Source: Thermaerobacillus caldiproteolyticus (GTDB lineage: Bacteria; Bacillota; Bacilli; Bacillales; Anoxybacillaceae). Taken from it: a DNA stretch of 64,000 nt. The position numbers were made by a program, and so were the translations under genes. The stretch lies in contig NZ_JACDUT010000003.1 of NCBI RefSeq assembly GCF_013761245.1, positions 62,001 to 126,000 of the forward strand. Direction: 5' to 3'. How positions within the stretch are numbered: position 1 is the first letter of the stretch; the number at the start of each line of letters is the position of its first letter. The notes beneath the pieces were generated by a model, which searched no databases, was not told where the DNA came from, and saw nothing but the letters and a program-made list of their open reading frames with translations. This document shows, piece after piece, positions 16,325-24,606 of the stretch.

Positions 16325-17725
16325 TTAGCTCACTTGTTTTTGTTCGGAAGCGCTAGTTTTATTTTTTTTATGCAATCCTTTGCCATAGTAGAAGGCGATT
16401 AAAATGGCATACCAAGCTGGTCCGACAATGAGTGCGATTCTTGTATCAGGAAAGTATGCCATGAGGCCGATGACGCCGATTAAAAACGCAAGTGCTATAT
16501 AGGAGCTGTAAGGGAAGAGCGGCATTTTATATGTTAGTTGTTTTTGTTTTTCAGCACTTAAGCGCTTACGGAAGCGAAGTTGTGACAACAAAATGATCGC
16601 CCACGTCCATACTGCTCCAAATGTAGCAATGCTAGTCACCCATGCGAATACTTCGTCAGGAACAATGTAGTTTAAGCAAACGCCGATTAATAATGCTGCT
16701 GCGGAAATTAATACAGCTATACCAGGTATGCCGCCTTTGGTTAATTGGGAGCATCGTTGTGGCGCTTCACCTTGCTGGGCCAAGTTAAATAACATGCGAC
16801 CCGTACTGAAAATTCCGCTATTGCAGGAAGACAAAGCGGCGGTTAAGACAACGAAGTTAATAATTCCCGCAGCGGATGGTATGCCGATTTTTTCAAATGT
16901 TAATACAAACGGGCTTCCCTTTTGTCCAATTTCATTCCAAGGATAAATAGACATAATAACGAACAAGGCACCGACATAGAAAATCAAAATGCGCCAAAAT
17001 ACTGAGTCAATGGCACGAGTCAACGATTTTTTCGGGTTTTTTACCTCTCCAGCTGTAACACCAATCATTTCAATCCCTAAATAAGCAAACATCACCATTT
17101 GTAGAGACATTAACACACCGGTGATTCCATGTGCGAAAAAGCCGCCATGTTTCCAAAGATTGCTGATTCCGGTCGCTACACCTCCGTTGCCAAAACCAAA
17201 GATGATCATACCAAGACCAACCAAAATCATAAACACAATCGTGACAATTTTAATAAGTGCGAACCAGAATTCTAACTCTCCATATGCTTTTACAGCAAGA
17301 AAATTCACCGTTGTCATGATGACGAGAGCTGCTAATGCCCAAATCCATTGCGGAGTATCCGGGAACCAATATTGCATGTAAACCCCAACCGCTGTAATTT
17401 CCGCCATACAAGTAACAACCCATAAAAACCAATAATTCCAACCAGTTAAATAACCAGCAAGAGGGCCTAAATAATCCCGCGCATAGCGGCTAAATGAGCC
17501 AGCAACGGGATTTTCGATTGCCATTTCACCTAAAGCACGCATAATAAAGAACATGATAAGACCGCCAACTGCATATGCTATTAAAATCGCTGGCCCTGCT
17601 AGTTTAATAGCAGACGCAGAGCCAAGAAATAATCCAACTCCAATCGCTGCACCGAGGGACATAAGAGTAATATGTCTTTCTTCTAATCCTCGATGTAGTT
17701 CTTTGCCAGGAGTAGAGTTTGGCAT
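16325..17725 (-). CDS. APC-family amino-acid permease
   Basis: 466 residues from the ATG preceded by GGGAGGAAACC; an in-frame start 17 codons upstream has no RBS. Twelve hydrophobic segments with the AAT-subfamily signature LHRGLEERHITLMSLGAAIGVGLFLGSA near the N-terminus. Related to AapA, ProY and HutM-type permeases; the amino acid cannot be told from sequence alone. Monocistronic, with a cre-like site upstream, so it is probably repressed by preferred sugars. Confidence 0.9.
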   Translation of the reverse strand: MPNSTPGKELHRGLEERHITLMSLGAAIGVGLFLGSASAIKLAGPAILIAYAVGGLIMFFIMRALGEMAIENPVAGSFSRYARDYLGPLAGYLTGWNYWFLWVVTCMAEITAVGVYMQYWFPDTPQWIWALAALVIMTTVNFLAVKAYGELEFWFALIKIVTIVFMILVGLGMIIFGFGNGGVATGISNLWKHGGFFAHGITGVLMSLQMVMFAYLGIEMIGVTAGEVKNPKKSLTRAIDSVFWRILIFYVGALFVIMSIYPWNEIGQKGSPFVLTFEKIGIPSAAGIINFVVLTAALSSCNSGIFSTGRMLFNLAQQGEAPQRCSQLTKGGIPGIAVLISAAALLIGVCLNYIVPDEVFAWVTSIATFGAVWTWAIILLSQLRFRKRLSAEKQKQLTYKMPLFPYSSYIALAFLIGVIGLMAYFPDTRIALIVGPAWYAILIAFYYGKGLHKKNKTSASEQKQVS

Positions 17726-17786
17726 ATGGTTTCCTCCCATCAAGACTATTTTAATTTTAGAAAATAAATAAATCATTTTGATATAT

Positions 17787-17801
17787 TTGTAAAGCGCTTA
17801 C
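17787..17801. promoter_or_regulatory. cre-like site upstream of permease
   Basis: TGTAAAGCGCTTACA is a near-perfect dyad around GCGC, matching the cre core with one extra base. It lies about 62-76 bp upstream of the permease start codon. Confidence 0.6.
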
Positions 17802-18129
17802 ATTCCAAAAACTTAATTTTAATATATACAAAATAAATATGTTTGTAAATAAATTTAGTTAGGTAAATTTTTTCAATTGAGACCATATTACAATAATTTT
17901 TACATTTGCTAATAAAAAATATATGGCAGCATGCATAGGATGACATCATTTCTGTGTAAAGCAGGGAAGCATTGGTTATGCATTTGGTAATTGCTATTGA
18001 CTATGAAAAATAGTACGGTTTTGCTGAGTGATTAGGATTGAAACATTAAAGCAAGAAGTATAGGGTCTTCTTGAATGCGTCGTATTTACGCCGTTGTTGC
18101 CGAGCAATTTTTGAATTCATTCAAGGGCA
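17802..18129. other. AT-rich intergenic stretch
   Basis: Contains the permease promoter region on its left side. No ORF or RNA element was recognised. A short basic minus-strand reading frame (MNSKIARQQRRKYDAF) near 18045-18118 has no RBS and may be further debris of the neighbouring fragment. Confidence 0.35.
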
Positions 18130-18336
18130 TCACGGACTTTGGTCGTTGAGCAAAATGCTTTCCAAGTGCTGCACAAATCGCCCCATCTCGGCTACGTTAT
18201 TCAAACCGTTGAAACCCTCATGTTCGTCCTCAGAAAAGATGTACTTGTCGACGAGCAACGTACGTGAGAGGGATTGGATGTAATGATTGAAGGACTCCAA
18301 AGAAAAGAAGGAAGTTCTCTCTTTTTTGCTTGGATA
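18130..18336 (-). pseudogene. Unassigned coding fragment without start
   Basis: The minus strand is open for 68 codons between stops, ending with FSEDEHEGFNGLNNVAEMGRF then VQHLESILLNDQSP and TGA. Composition looks protein-like, but there is no start codon or RBS and the upstream part is lost; it overlaps the trmH promoter region. Interpreted as the C-terminal remnant of a deleted gene. I cannot name the family. Confidence 0.35.
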
Positions 18337-18354
18337 TCACCAGAAGTGAGTCAT

Positions 18355-18383
18355 TTGCCCACCCTCCTGAAATTTTGTACAAT
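18355..18383 (+). promoter_or_regulatory. Sigma-A promoter of trmH
   Basis: TTGCCC - 17 bp - TACAAT, about 45 bp upstream of the chosen trmH start. This supports the start at 18427 rather than the longer ORF. Confidence 0.7.
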
Positions 18384-18426
18384 GGAATTCGCTCTAGGCA
18401 AATATGATGGAACGAAGGAGGTTGCA

Positions 18427-19140
18427 ATGAACGAACAAGAGGCAAAAACGTTCATTGAACAGTTGCAGCACGAAGGACTATTAACGGAAGAAAATCGCCC
18501 AATTTGGGAAATGATTGTTCCAGAGCGTTTGAAACGGATGTATGATGTGTTGAATCAACGCACTCGTTATATTACCGTGTTAACAGAGGCGGTAGATGAT
18601 CCGCACAATCAAGCAGCGGTATTGCGCACGGCGGAGGCGTTTGGATTGCAAGATGTGTATGTCGTCACAGGGCAGGCGCCGTTTCAGCCGAATCCGTTTG
18701 TGACGCGACATGCCGACAAGTGGCTGACGCTTCATCAAAAGCGGGATATTGTGACTGCTATTAAGGAGTTGCAAGCGAATGGATATCAAGTGTTAGCGAG
18801 TTATCTAGGAGAAGGAACGGTTCCGCTTCACGACATCGATCTGTCGCGACCTACCGCACTCTTATTTGGGAATGAGCACCGCGGTGTTTCGGAAGAGGCG
18901 GTTCATTTGTCGGATGGAACCTTTATCATTCCGATGTACGGCTTTGTGCAAAGTTTTAATATATCGGTTGCGGCGGCTCTTACGTTGTACGATGTCACCG
19001 AGCGGGCGCGCAAGCAAGCAGGTGAAACGTATTATTTAACATTCGCTGAGAAAAAAGAGCTTTATGAAAAATGGATGTGGCAAACGCTTCAGCCGCGCAT
19101 TCGAAAAATGATGGAAGAACGTCTTGGACGATCCTATTGA
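18427..19140 (+). CDS. trmH: tRNA (guanosine-18 2'-O)-methyltransferase
   Basis: 237 residues from the ATG after AAGGAGGTTGCA, close to E. coli TrmH (229); the open frame extends 51 codons upstream but has no RBS there and crosses the promoter. SPOUT-fold motifs: NQAAVLRTAEAFG (motif 1), LLFGNEHRGVS (motif 2) and IPMYGFVQSFNISVAAALTLY (motif 3, SAM knot). Methylates G18 in the D-loop of tRNAs, important in thermophiles. Monocistronic, with its own promoter and terminator. Confidence 0.93.
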   Translation: MNEQEAKTFIEQLQHEGLLTEENRPIWEMIVPERLKRMYDVLNQRTRYITVLTEAVDDPHNQAAVLRTAEAFGLQDVYVVTGQAPFQPNPFVTRHADKWLTLHQKRDIVTAIKELQANGYQVLASYLGEGTVPLHDIDLSRPTALLFGNEHRGVSEEAVHLSDGTFIIPMYGFVQSFNISVAAALTLYDVTERARKQAGETYYLTFAEKKELYEKWMWQTLQPRIRKMMEERLGRSY

Positions 19141-19176
19141 TCTTCTCATGTTGCGATGAGAAGGTCAATTTTTTTA
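19139..19176 (+). terminator. Terminator of trmH
   Basis: GATCTTCTCAT and ATGAGAAGGTC form an 11-bp stem (one G-U), followed by AATTTTTTT. The stem begins inside the stop codon. Confidence 0.88.
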
Positions 19177-19220
19177 TTTGAGTTGTTTCTTGGTATGATT
19201 GTATGTTTTATACATACAAA

Positions 19221-19281
19221 TGAACATTTCATGAACAATTCGTGAACATATTGTGACAAATGTTTTTCCGAATTGTGAACT
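19221..19281 (+). promoter_or_regulatory. Phased 11-bp direct repeats upstream of qoxA
   Basis: TGAACA begins at 19221, 19232 and 19243, then TGACAA at 19254 and TGAACT at 19276 (the 19265 slot is degenerate). The exact 11-bp step places the sites on one face of the helix, as for OmpR-family regulators. With flanking bases they read TTCGTGAAC, ATTGTGACA and ATTGTGAAC, close to the ResD box TTTGTGAAT. A TTGTATG/CATACAA dyad (19199-19219) borders them. Confidence 0.6.
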
Positions 19282-19306
19282 TTTTCTCAATCTGATTCCA
19301 AACATT

Positions 19307-19335
19307 TTTACTTTTGATATGTTAGAAAATATAAT
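19307..19335 (+). promoter_or_regulatory. Likely sigma-A promoter of qoxABCD
   Basis: TTTACT - 17 bp - TATAAT, about 60 bp ahead of qoxA and 26 bp after the last phased repeat. Confidence 0.6.
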
Positions 19336-19397
19336 AATGGTTTGGATTCGTGTGTTAATGTTACTTCGTAAATGAGCATGAAGGAGGAAGCGCACCT

Positions 19398-20288
19398 ATG
19401 CAGCAAGTGAAAAATAAGGTGTGGAAATGGTTTTCATTGCTTCCATTATCGTTACTATTGTTTCTAAGTGGATGCAGCGAAAACATGGTTGTTTTACATC
19501 CAAAAGGTCCTGTTGCCAAAAGTCAATATGAGTTAATTGTTTGGTCGTGTGGTTTTATGGCTTTCATTATTATTGTTGTTTTTGTGTTATTTACGATTGT
19601 TCTTATCCGTTATCGCGAAAAGCCAGAAAATGCTGATTATGAGCCGCCTGAAGAGGAAGGAAACACGTTATTGGAAATCGTGTGGACGGCTATTCCGATT
19701 TTAATTGTTACGGCGCTGGCGATTCCAACGGTGAAAACAACGTTTGCGCTTGAAAAGCCAACTCAAAAGGATGTAAAGCCGCTAACAATCCATGTGACGG
19801 CGGCAAACTGGAAATGGATTTTTAGTTACCCAGAACAAAACATCGAAACAGTGAACTATGTCAATATTCCAGAAGATGTTCCAGTAAAATTTAAGTTAAC
19901 ATCGGTCGGTCCAATGAACTCATTTTGGGTACCGGAGCTAGGTGGACAAAAGTATGCGATGGATAGCATGGAAACAGAGTTGATTCTTCAAGCTGATCAT
20001 CCTGGCTCGTATATGGGGCGAAGTGCGAACTTCTCTGGTAAAGGCTTTACGCATATGGAATTTGAAGTCGTTGCACAAACAAAAGATGACTTTGAAAAAT
20101 GGGTAAAAGAGGTACAACGGACGGCACCAAAGTTAAATAAGGGAAAATATGCGAATATTTTAAAGCCTGGACTTGTCGGTCGAATGACGTTTTCCAATAC
20201 TCATCTTGAATGGATTGATCATGCGGAACAAAATAGTCATGATCATATGAGTATGAGCCTTGAAGAAGACGTATGCGAAACAAAATAG
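19398..20288 (+). CDS. qoxA: Cytochrome aa3 menaquinol oxidase subunit II
   Basis: 296 residues. A lipoprotein signal ends in LSGC (lipid-modified C26), followed by two membrane helices and the extracytoplasmic cupredoxin-like domain (WKWIFSYPEQ, GPMNSFWVPELGGQKYAMDS). CuA cysteines are absent (GRSANFSGKGFTHMEF), which marks a quinol rather than cytochrome c oxidase. Forms the electron-entry part of the terminal oxidase with QoxBCD. The C-terminus is unusual: a tandem duplication of about 52 bp with a frame offset ends the protein in EEDVCETK and leaves a His-rich tail out of frame downstream. Confidence 0.93.
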   Translation: MQQVKNKVWKWFSLLPLSLLLFLSGCSENMVVLHPKGPVAKSQYELIVWSCGFMAFIIIVVFVLFTIVLIRYREKPENADYEPPEEEGNTLLEIVWTAIPILIVTALAIPTVKTTFALEKPTQKDVKPLTIHVTAANWKWIFSYPEQNIETVNYVNIPEDVPVKFKLTSVGPMNSFWVPELGGQKYAMDSMETELILQADHPGSYMGRSANFSGKGFTHMEFEVVAQTKDDFEKWVKEVQRTAPKLNKGKYANILKPGLVGRMTFSNTHLEWIDHAEQNSHDHMSMSLEEDVCETK

Positions 20289-20320
20289 TCATCATATGAG
20301 TATGGGCCATGAAAAAGAGA
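20221..20320 (+). repeat. Tandem 52-bp duplication across the qoxA 3' end
   Basis: Copies start at 20221 and 20273: ATGCGGAACAAAATAGTCAT versus ATGCGAAACAAAATAGTCAT. The second copy lacks three bases (GAT) and continues ATATGAGTATGGGCCATGAA. The 52-bp offset shifts the frame by one. Confidence 0.85.
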
Positions 20321-20403
20321 AAGAACATCATGGTCATAGGCATTAATGGTTTTCAGTCGATTGCTATCCATTATAAGCAGCGTGTGGAAGGAGGAATGTG
20401 CGC

Positions 20404-22350
20404 ATGAAGTGGAGCGAATTTTTCGTAACAGGCGAGCCGCTTATTTATGCCGCTGATGTCTCGATTGTACTGACAGCGATTGGAATTGTTTTCGTGCTTA
20501 CGTATTTTAAAAAATGGAAATGGCTTTGGAATGAATGGTTAACAACTGTTGATCATAAAAAGATTGGTGTTATGTATATTATTTCCGCGGTATTGATGTT
20601 ATTCCGCGGCGGTGTCGATGCGTTATTAATGCGCGCGCAACTAACAGTGCCAAATATGAAATTTCTCGATTCTCAGCATTATAACGAAATTTTCACAACC
20701 CATGGTACGATCATGATTATATTCATGGCGATGCCGTTTATTATTGGGTTAATGAATATTGTCGTGCCGCTACAAATTGGTGCACGAGATGTTGCTTATC
20801 CTTATTTAAATGCGTTAAGTTTCTGGTTATTTTTCGTTGGTGCGATGTTGTTCAATATTGCATTCGTTATTGGTGGTTCTCCGGATGCCGGATGGACATC
20901 TTACTTCCCGCTTGCCAGCAAAGAGTTTAGTCCGGGGGTAGGGAACAACTATTACGCGGTTGCCTTGCAAATTTCCGGTATTGGTACATTAATGACAGGG
21001 ATTAACTTCTTAGTCACCATTTTAAAAATGCGTGCGCCAGGAATGACGTTAATGCGCATGCCAATGTTTACATGGACGATTTTAATTACATGTGTCATTA
21101 TCATTTTTGCGTTCCCGGTGTTCACGGTTGCGTTAGCACTTATGACATTTGACCGTTTATTTGATACGCAATTCTTTACAATGGCAAATGGCGGTATGTC
21201 AATGCTTTGGGCGAACTTGTTCTGGATTTGGGGTCACCCTGAAGTATATATCGTCGTTTTACCAGCATTCGGGATTTTCTCTGAAGTTGTTAGTACGTTT
21301 GCGCGCAAACGTCTGTTTGGTTATAAAGCAATGGTATTTTCGATTGTAGGAATCGCCTTTTTAAGCTTTCTTGTATGGGTGCACCACTTCTTTACGATGG
21401 GCGCAGGAGCTGCGGTGAACTCGTTCTTCTCGATTACAACGATGGCGATTGCGATTCCGACAGGCGTAAAAATTTTCAACTGGCTATTTACGCTTCGGAA
21501 AGGGAAAATTCGCTTTACAACAGCCATGCTTTGGTCATTGGCGTTTATTCCGAACTTCGTCATCGGTGGAGTTACTGGGGTGATGCTGGCGATGGCGGCG
21601 GCGGATTATCAATATCATAACAGTTATTTCTTAATTGCCCATTTCCATTATGTATTAATTGCAGGTACGGTGTTCGCTTGTTTTGCCGGACTTCATTACT
21701 GGTATCCGAAAATGTTCGGTCATATTTTAAACGAGCGTTTAGGAAAATGGACGTTCTGGCTATTTATGATCGGCTTTAATATCTGCTTCTTCCCAATGTA
21801 TTTCTTAGGATTAATGGGAATGACGCGACGCATGTATACCTATTCTGCGGGACTTGGTTGGACTCCGCTTAACGTTGTCGCGACAGTGGGCGCCGCTTTA
21901 ATGGGCATTGGCTTTATTGTGTTATGCTATAACATTTATTACAGCGCGCGTTACGGCGAGCGCGACATGACAGGGGACCCATGGGATGGTCGTACGCTCG
22001 AATGGGCGACATCTTCACCAGTTGCACATTATAACTTTGCGATTATTCCAGAAGTCACTGATTTAGATGCATATTGGGTCATGAAAAAAACAGGAAAAGG
22101 TCTAGAAATCGACGAAGAGAAATTGAAACCGATTCATATGCCAAGCAATTCTGGTCGACCGTTCCTCATTTCGATTGCCTTTTTCTTTGCGGGATTCGGC
22201 CTTGTGTTTGAATGGTATACAATGGCGATTATTGCGACGATATTTATTATACTTGGTTTAATTCTTCGCTCGTTTGATGATGATGATGGTTACTACATTA
22301 GTGTGGATGAGATTAAACGCACCGAGCGTTTGGCACGGAAGGGGGCGTAA
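20404..22350 (+). CDS. qoxB: Cytochrome aa3 menaquinol oxidase subunit I
   Basis: 648 residues from the ATG 9 bp after GGAGG (an earlier GTG is too near the RBS). Heme-copper oxidase core with about 14 membrane helices. Heme a and CuB ligands are visible: [39 protein letters not shown] and [12 protein letters not shown]. Reduces oxygen to water and pumps protons. Length equals B. subtilis QoxB (about 649). Second gene of the operon. Confidence 0.97.
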   Translation: MKWSEFFVTGEPLIYAADVSIVLTAIGIVFVLTYFKKWKWLWNEWLTTVDHKKIGVMYIISAVLMLFRGGVDALLMRAQLTVPNMKFLDSQHYNEIFTTHGTIMIIFMAMPFIIGLMNIVVPLQIGARDVAYPYLNALSFWLFFVGAMLFNIAFVIGGSPDAGWTSYFPLASKEFSPGVGNNYYAVALQISGIGTLMTGINFLVTILKMRAPGMTLMRMPMFTWTILITCVIIIFAFPVFTVALALMTFDRLFDTQFFTMANGGMSMLWANLFWIWGHPEVYIVVLPAFGIFSEVVSTFARKRLFGYKAMVFSIVGIAFLSFLVWVHHFFTMGAGAAVNSFFSITTMAIAIPTGVKIFNWLFTLRKGKIRFTTAMLWSLAFIPNFVIGGVTGVMLAMAAADYQYHNSYFLIAHFHYVLIAGTVFACFAGLHYWYPKMFGHILNERLGKWTFWLFMIGFNICFFPMYFLGLMGMTRRMYTYSAGLGWTPLNVVATVGAALMGIGFIVLCYNIYYSARYGERDMTGDPWDGRTLEWATSSPVAHYNFAIIPEVTDLDAYWVMKKTGKGLEIDEEKLKPIHMPSNSGRPFLISIAFFFAGFGLVFEWYTMAIIATIFIILGLILRSFDDDDGYYISVDEIKRTERLARKGA

Positions 22351-22352
22351 CA

Positions 22353-22967
22353 ATGGCAGAAGTTGCTCATCATTATGATGAAAAAATGCCGTTAGAATAT
22401 CGGACAGAGGAAAGCCGCCTGAATATTTTAGGATTCTGGATTTTCCTTGGCGCAGAGGTCGCGCTCTTTGCGACCCTGTTTGCCACTTATCTCGTATTAT
22501 TTCAACGCACAGGCCACGGTCCAACAGCTATGGAGCTGTTTAAAGTAAAAGAAGTAATGATTGAAACTCTTCTTCTGTTAACGAGCAGCTTCACTTGTGG
22601 GCTTGCAATTCATGAAATGCGCCGCAACCGTTTAAAAGGATTGCTGACGTGGCTGATTATCACCCTTCTTTTAGGAGCAGGGTTTATTACGTTTGAAATT
22701 AGAGAGTTTATTGATTACGTCCATGAAGGCGCGACGATTCAGACGAGCGCATTTCTTTCGAGCTTTTTCGTGCTTGTCGGTACGCACGGGGCGCACGTGA
22801 GTCTTGGAATTGGTTGGATGATTTTAATTATTATTCAACTTCTCCAACGTGGTTTTACGCCGCGAACAGCGCGAAAAGTGTTCATTGTTAGTTTGTATTG
22901 GCATTTCCTTGACGTTGTATGGATTTTCATCTTTACGCTAGTTTACTTGACAGGGATGGTGATATAA
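22353..22967 (+). CDS. qoxC: Cytochrome aa3 quinol oxidase subunit III
   Basis: 204 residues, the same as B. subtilis QoxC, with five membrane helices and subunit III motifs (LGFWIFLGAEVALFATLFATY, GTHGAHVSLGIGW, YWHFLDVVWIFIF split across the chain). Stabilises the core subunit. Starts 2 bp after qoxB. Confidence 0.95.
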   Translation: MAEVAHHYDEKMPLEYRTEESRLNILGFWIFLGAEVALFATLFATYLVLFQRTGHGPTAMELFKVKEVMIETLLLLTSSFTCGLAIHEMRRNRLKGLLTWLIITLLLGAGFITFEIREFIDYVHEGATIQTSAFLSSFFVLVGTHGAHVSLGIGWMILIIIQLLQRGFTPRTARKVFIVSLYWHFLDVVWIFIFTLVYLTGMVI

Positions 22968-22968
22968 G

Positions 22969-23268
22969 ATGGCAACGAACGATCACCATGAAACATTTCC
23001 TTGGAAACATGTTATTGGATTCGTTTTATCCCTTGTGTTAACGTTCGCGGCATTATGGGTCGTATTGTCATCGGGATTAGCGACGAAATTGATTATTGGC
23101 ATTATTGTGATACTGGCAATGTTGCAAGCGAGTTTGCAGTTGTTTATGTTTATGCATATGACAGAAAGTGATAGCGGGAAAATCCAAACGATTAACATGG
23201 CATATGCCTTTTTTATCGCGATTGTTATTGTGATTGGTTCAATTTGGGTAATGTGGTTTGTAGTGTAA
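22969..23268 (+). CDS. qoxD: Cytochrome aa3 quinol oxidase subunit IV
   Basis: 99 residues with three membrane helices and the family motif QLFMFMHMTESD. Small accessory subunit of the oxidase; somewhat shorter than B. subtilis QoxD (124). One base separates it from qoxC; last gene before the terminator. Confidence 0.92.
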   Translation: MATNDHHETFPWKHVIGFVLSLVLTFAALWVVLSSGLATKLIIGIIVILAMLQASLQLFMFMHMTESDSGKIQTINMAYAFFIAIVIVIGSIWVMWFVV

Positions 23269-23272
23269 TAAT

Positions 23273-23306
23273 AAAGCTGGTTTTCCATTTTAGGAAAGCC
23301 AGCTTT
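23273..23306 (+). terminator. Hairpin after qoxD
   Basis: AAAGCTGGtTTTCC pairs with GGAAAgCCAGCTTT (one mismatch). The following U-run is weak. Confidence 0.65.
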
Positions 23307-23313
23307 AAATATA

Positions 23314-23343
23314 TTGACTCAAAACATAGTTTTGTGGTAGGAT
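23314..23343 (+). promoter_or_regulatory. Promoter of the S-box operon with a palindrome in the spacer
   Basis: TTGACT - 18 bp - TAGGAT. The spacer contains CAAAAC-ATA-GTTTTG, a perfect 15-bp palindrome (23320-23334), which could be a repressor site. Confidence 0.6.
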
Positions 23344-23366
23344 TACTGTAATTTAATAGGGAAAGT

Positions 23367-23520
23367 CTTATCAAGAGAGGCAGAGGGAATGGCCCTATGA
23401 AGCCCAGCAACCGCTGACATTGGTCAGAAAGGTGCTAATTCCAGCAGAACCGTTTGTTCTGAAAGATAAGATGAAGCGATGAACAAACTTCTTCTTATCG
23501 AAGAAGTTTTTATTTTTATA
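23367..23520 (+). ncRNA. SAM-I riboswitch (S-box) with terminator
   Basis: Closing stem CTTATC...GATAAG (23367-23470) with conserved S-box pieces: AAGAGAGGCAGAGGGA, GGCCCTATGAAGCCCAGCAA, CCGCTGACATTGGTCAGAAA, GGTGCTAATTCCAGCAGAA. The expression platform is AACTTCTTC/GAAGAAGTT (23486-23508) plus TTTTTATTTTT. SAM binding would stabilise the terminator, so the downstream genes should be on only when SAM or methionine is scarce. Confidence 0.95.
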
Positions 23521-23543
23521 GAGTAGTAGAGGGGGAGAGTAAA

Positions 23544-24605
23544 ATGAGATACGGTTTTTGGATGCCTATTTTCGGCGGATGGTTGCGAAACGTCGAAAAT
23601 GAGCAAATGCCAGCGACATTTGAATATGCGAAAAAAGTCATTCAAGCAGCGGAAACATGGGGTTATAGTACGACGTTGATTGCCGAGTTATACTTAAATG
23701 ATATTAAAGGTCCTGAACATGATTCACTCGAAGCATGGTCAACGGCTGCGGCATTAGCAGCGGTAACGGAAAAAATTGAAATTATGACAGCAGTACGACC
23801 GGGATTTCATAATCCGGCAGTGACGGCGAAAATGGCTGCGAATATTGATCATATTAGCAATGGACGATTTACGCTAAACGTTGTGTCTGCTTGGTGGGAA
23901 GAAGAAGCACGCCAATATGGGGGCATTTTTACGGCGCATGATGAGCGTTATGATCGTACAGAAGAGTTTGTTCAAGTGTTAAAAGGGATGTGGACAGAAG
24001 AGGTATTCCATTTCCGCGGGAAATTTTATGAGGTGCAAAATGCTCATTTGGCGCCAAAGCCGGTTCAAAAACCATATCCCATTTTGTATGCCGGCGGTGA
24101 AAGTGAGCGAGGCAAGCAGGCGATTGTTGAGCATTGTGACGCATATGTTATGCATGGAGGGACAGTGGAGGAAATTGCAAAAAAGATTGCCGATATGAAA
24201 AAGAGACGTGCGGATGCAGGAAAAGCGCCGTTCCGGTCATTTGGAATGGCTGCATTCGTCATTTGCCGCGACAGCGAAGAGGAGGCTCTCGCCGAATTAG
24301 AGCGCATTACTGATGTGAAACAATCAAGCGGTTATGCGGGATACAACGATTTTGTCAGCAAATCGCAGCTTGAATTGCAAGTGAAACTACAAGATTACTC
24401 TGTATCTAACCGCGGGTTGCGCCCGAATTTCGTCGGAACGCCAGAACAAATTGCCGAGCGCATTTTAGCTTATGAAGAAGCGGGAGTTGATTTATTGCTT
24501 TTACAATTCTCTCCGCAGCTAGAGGAGATGGAGCGGTTCGCAAAGCAAGTGATGCCTTTAGTAGAGGAACGGAGACAATTATCGGCAATCAAAGGAGGAA
24601 AATAA
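23544..24605 (+). CDS. LLM-class flavin-dependent monooxygenase (SsuD/SfnG-like)
   Basis: 353 residues, bacterial luciferase-like TIM barrel. Family signatures include MRYGFWMPIFGGW, AALAAVTEKIEIMTAV, PAVTAKMAANIDHISNGRF, NVVSAWWEEEARQYG and HDERYDRTEEFVQVLKGMW, close to dimethylsulfone/alkanesulfonate monooxygenases (SfnG, SsuD), and C-terminal FVGTPEQIAERI. Such enzymes use reduced FMN and oxygen to break C-S bonds. Placement behind a SAM riboswitch supports a role in sulfur acquisition or salvage. No flavin reductase or sulfonate transporter is adjacent. The exact substrate is unknown. First gene of a two-gene operon. Confidence 0.85.
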   Translation: MRYGFWMPIFGGWLRNVENEQMPATFEYAKKVIQAAETWGYSTTLIAELYLNDIKGPEHDSLEAWSTAAALAAVTEKIEIMTAVRPGFHNPAVTAKMAANIDHISNGRFTLNVVSAWWEEEARQYGGIFTAHDERYDRTEEFVQVLKGMWTEEVFHFRGKFYEVQNAHLAPKPVQKPYPILYAGGESERGKQAIVEHCDAYVMHGGTVEEIAKKIADMKKRRADAGKAPFRSFGMAAFVICRDSEEEALAELERITDVKQSSGYAGYNDFVSKSQLELQVKLQDYSVSNRGLRPNFVGTPEQIAERILAYEEAGVDLLLLQFSPQLEEMERFAKQVMPLVEERRQLSAIKGGK

Positions 24606-24606
24606 G

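Noticed and set aside
18274-18426. 51-codon N-terminal extension of TrmH
   Set aside because: It has no RBS, spans a good sigma-A promoter, and makes the protein longer than the family.
18071-18445. Two other ORFs (18071-18283 plus strand; 18230-18445 minus strand) around the trmH upstream region
   Set aside because: No RBS or family resemblance; they cross the trmH promoter and the coding fragment in the wrong frame.
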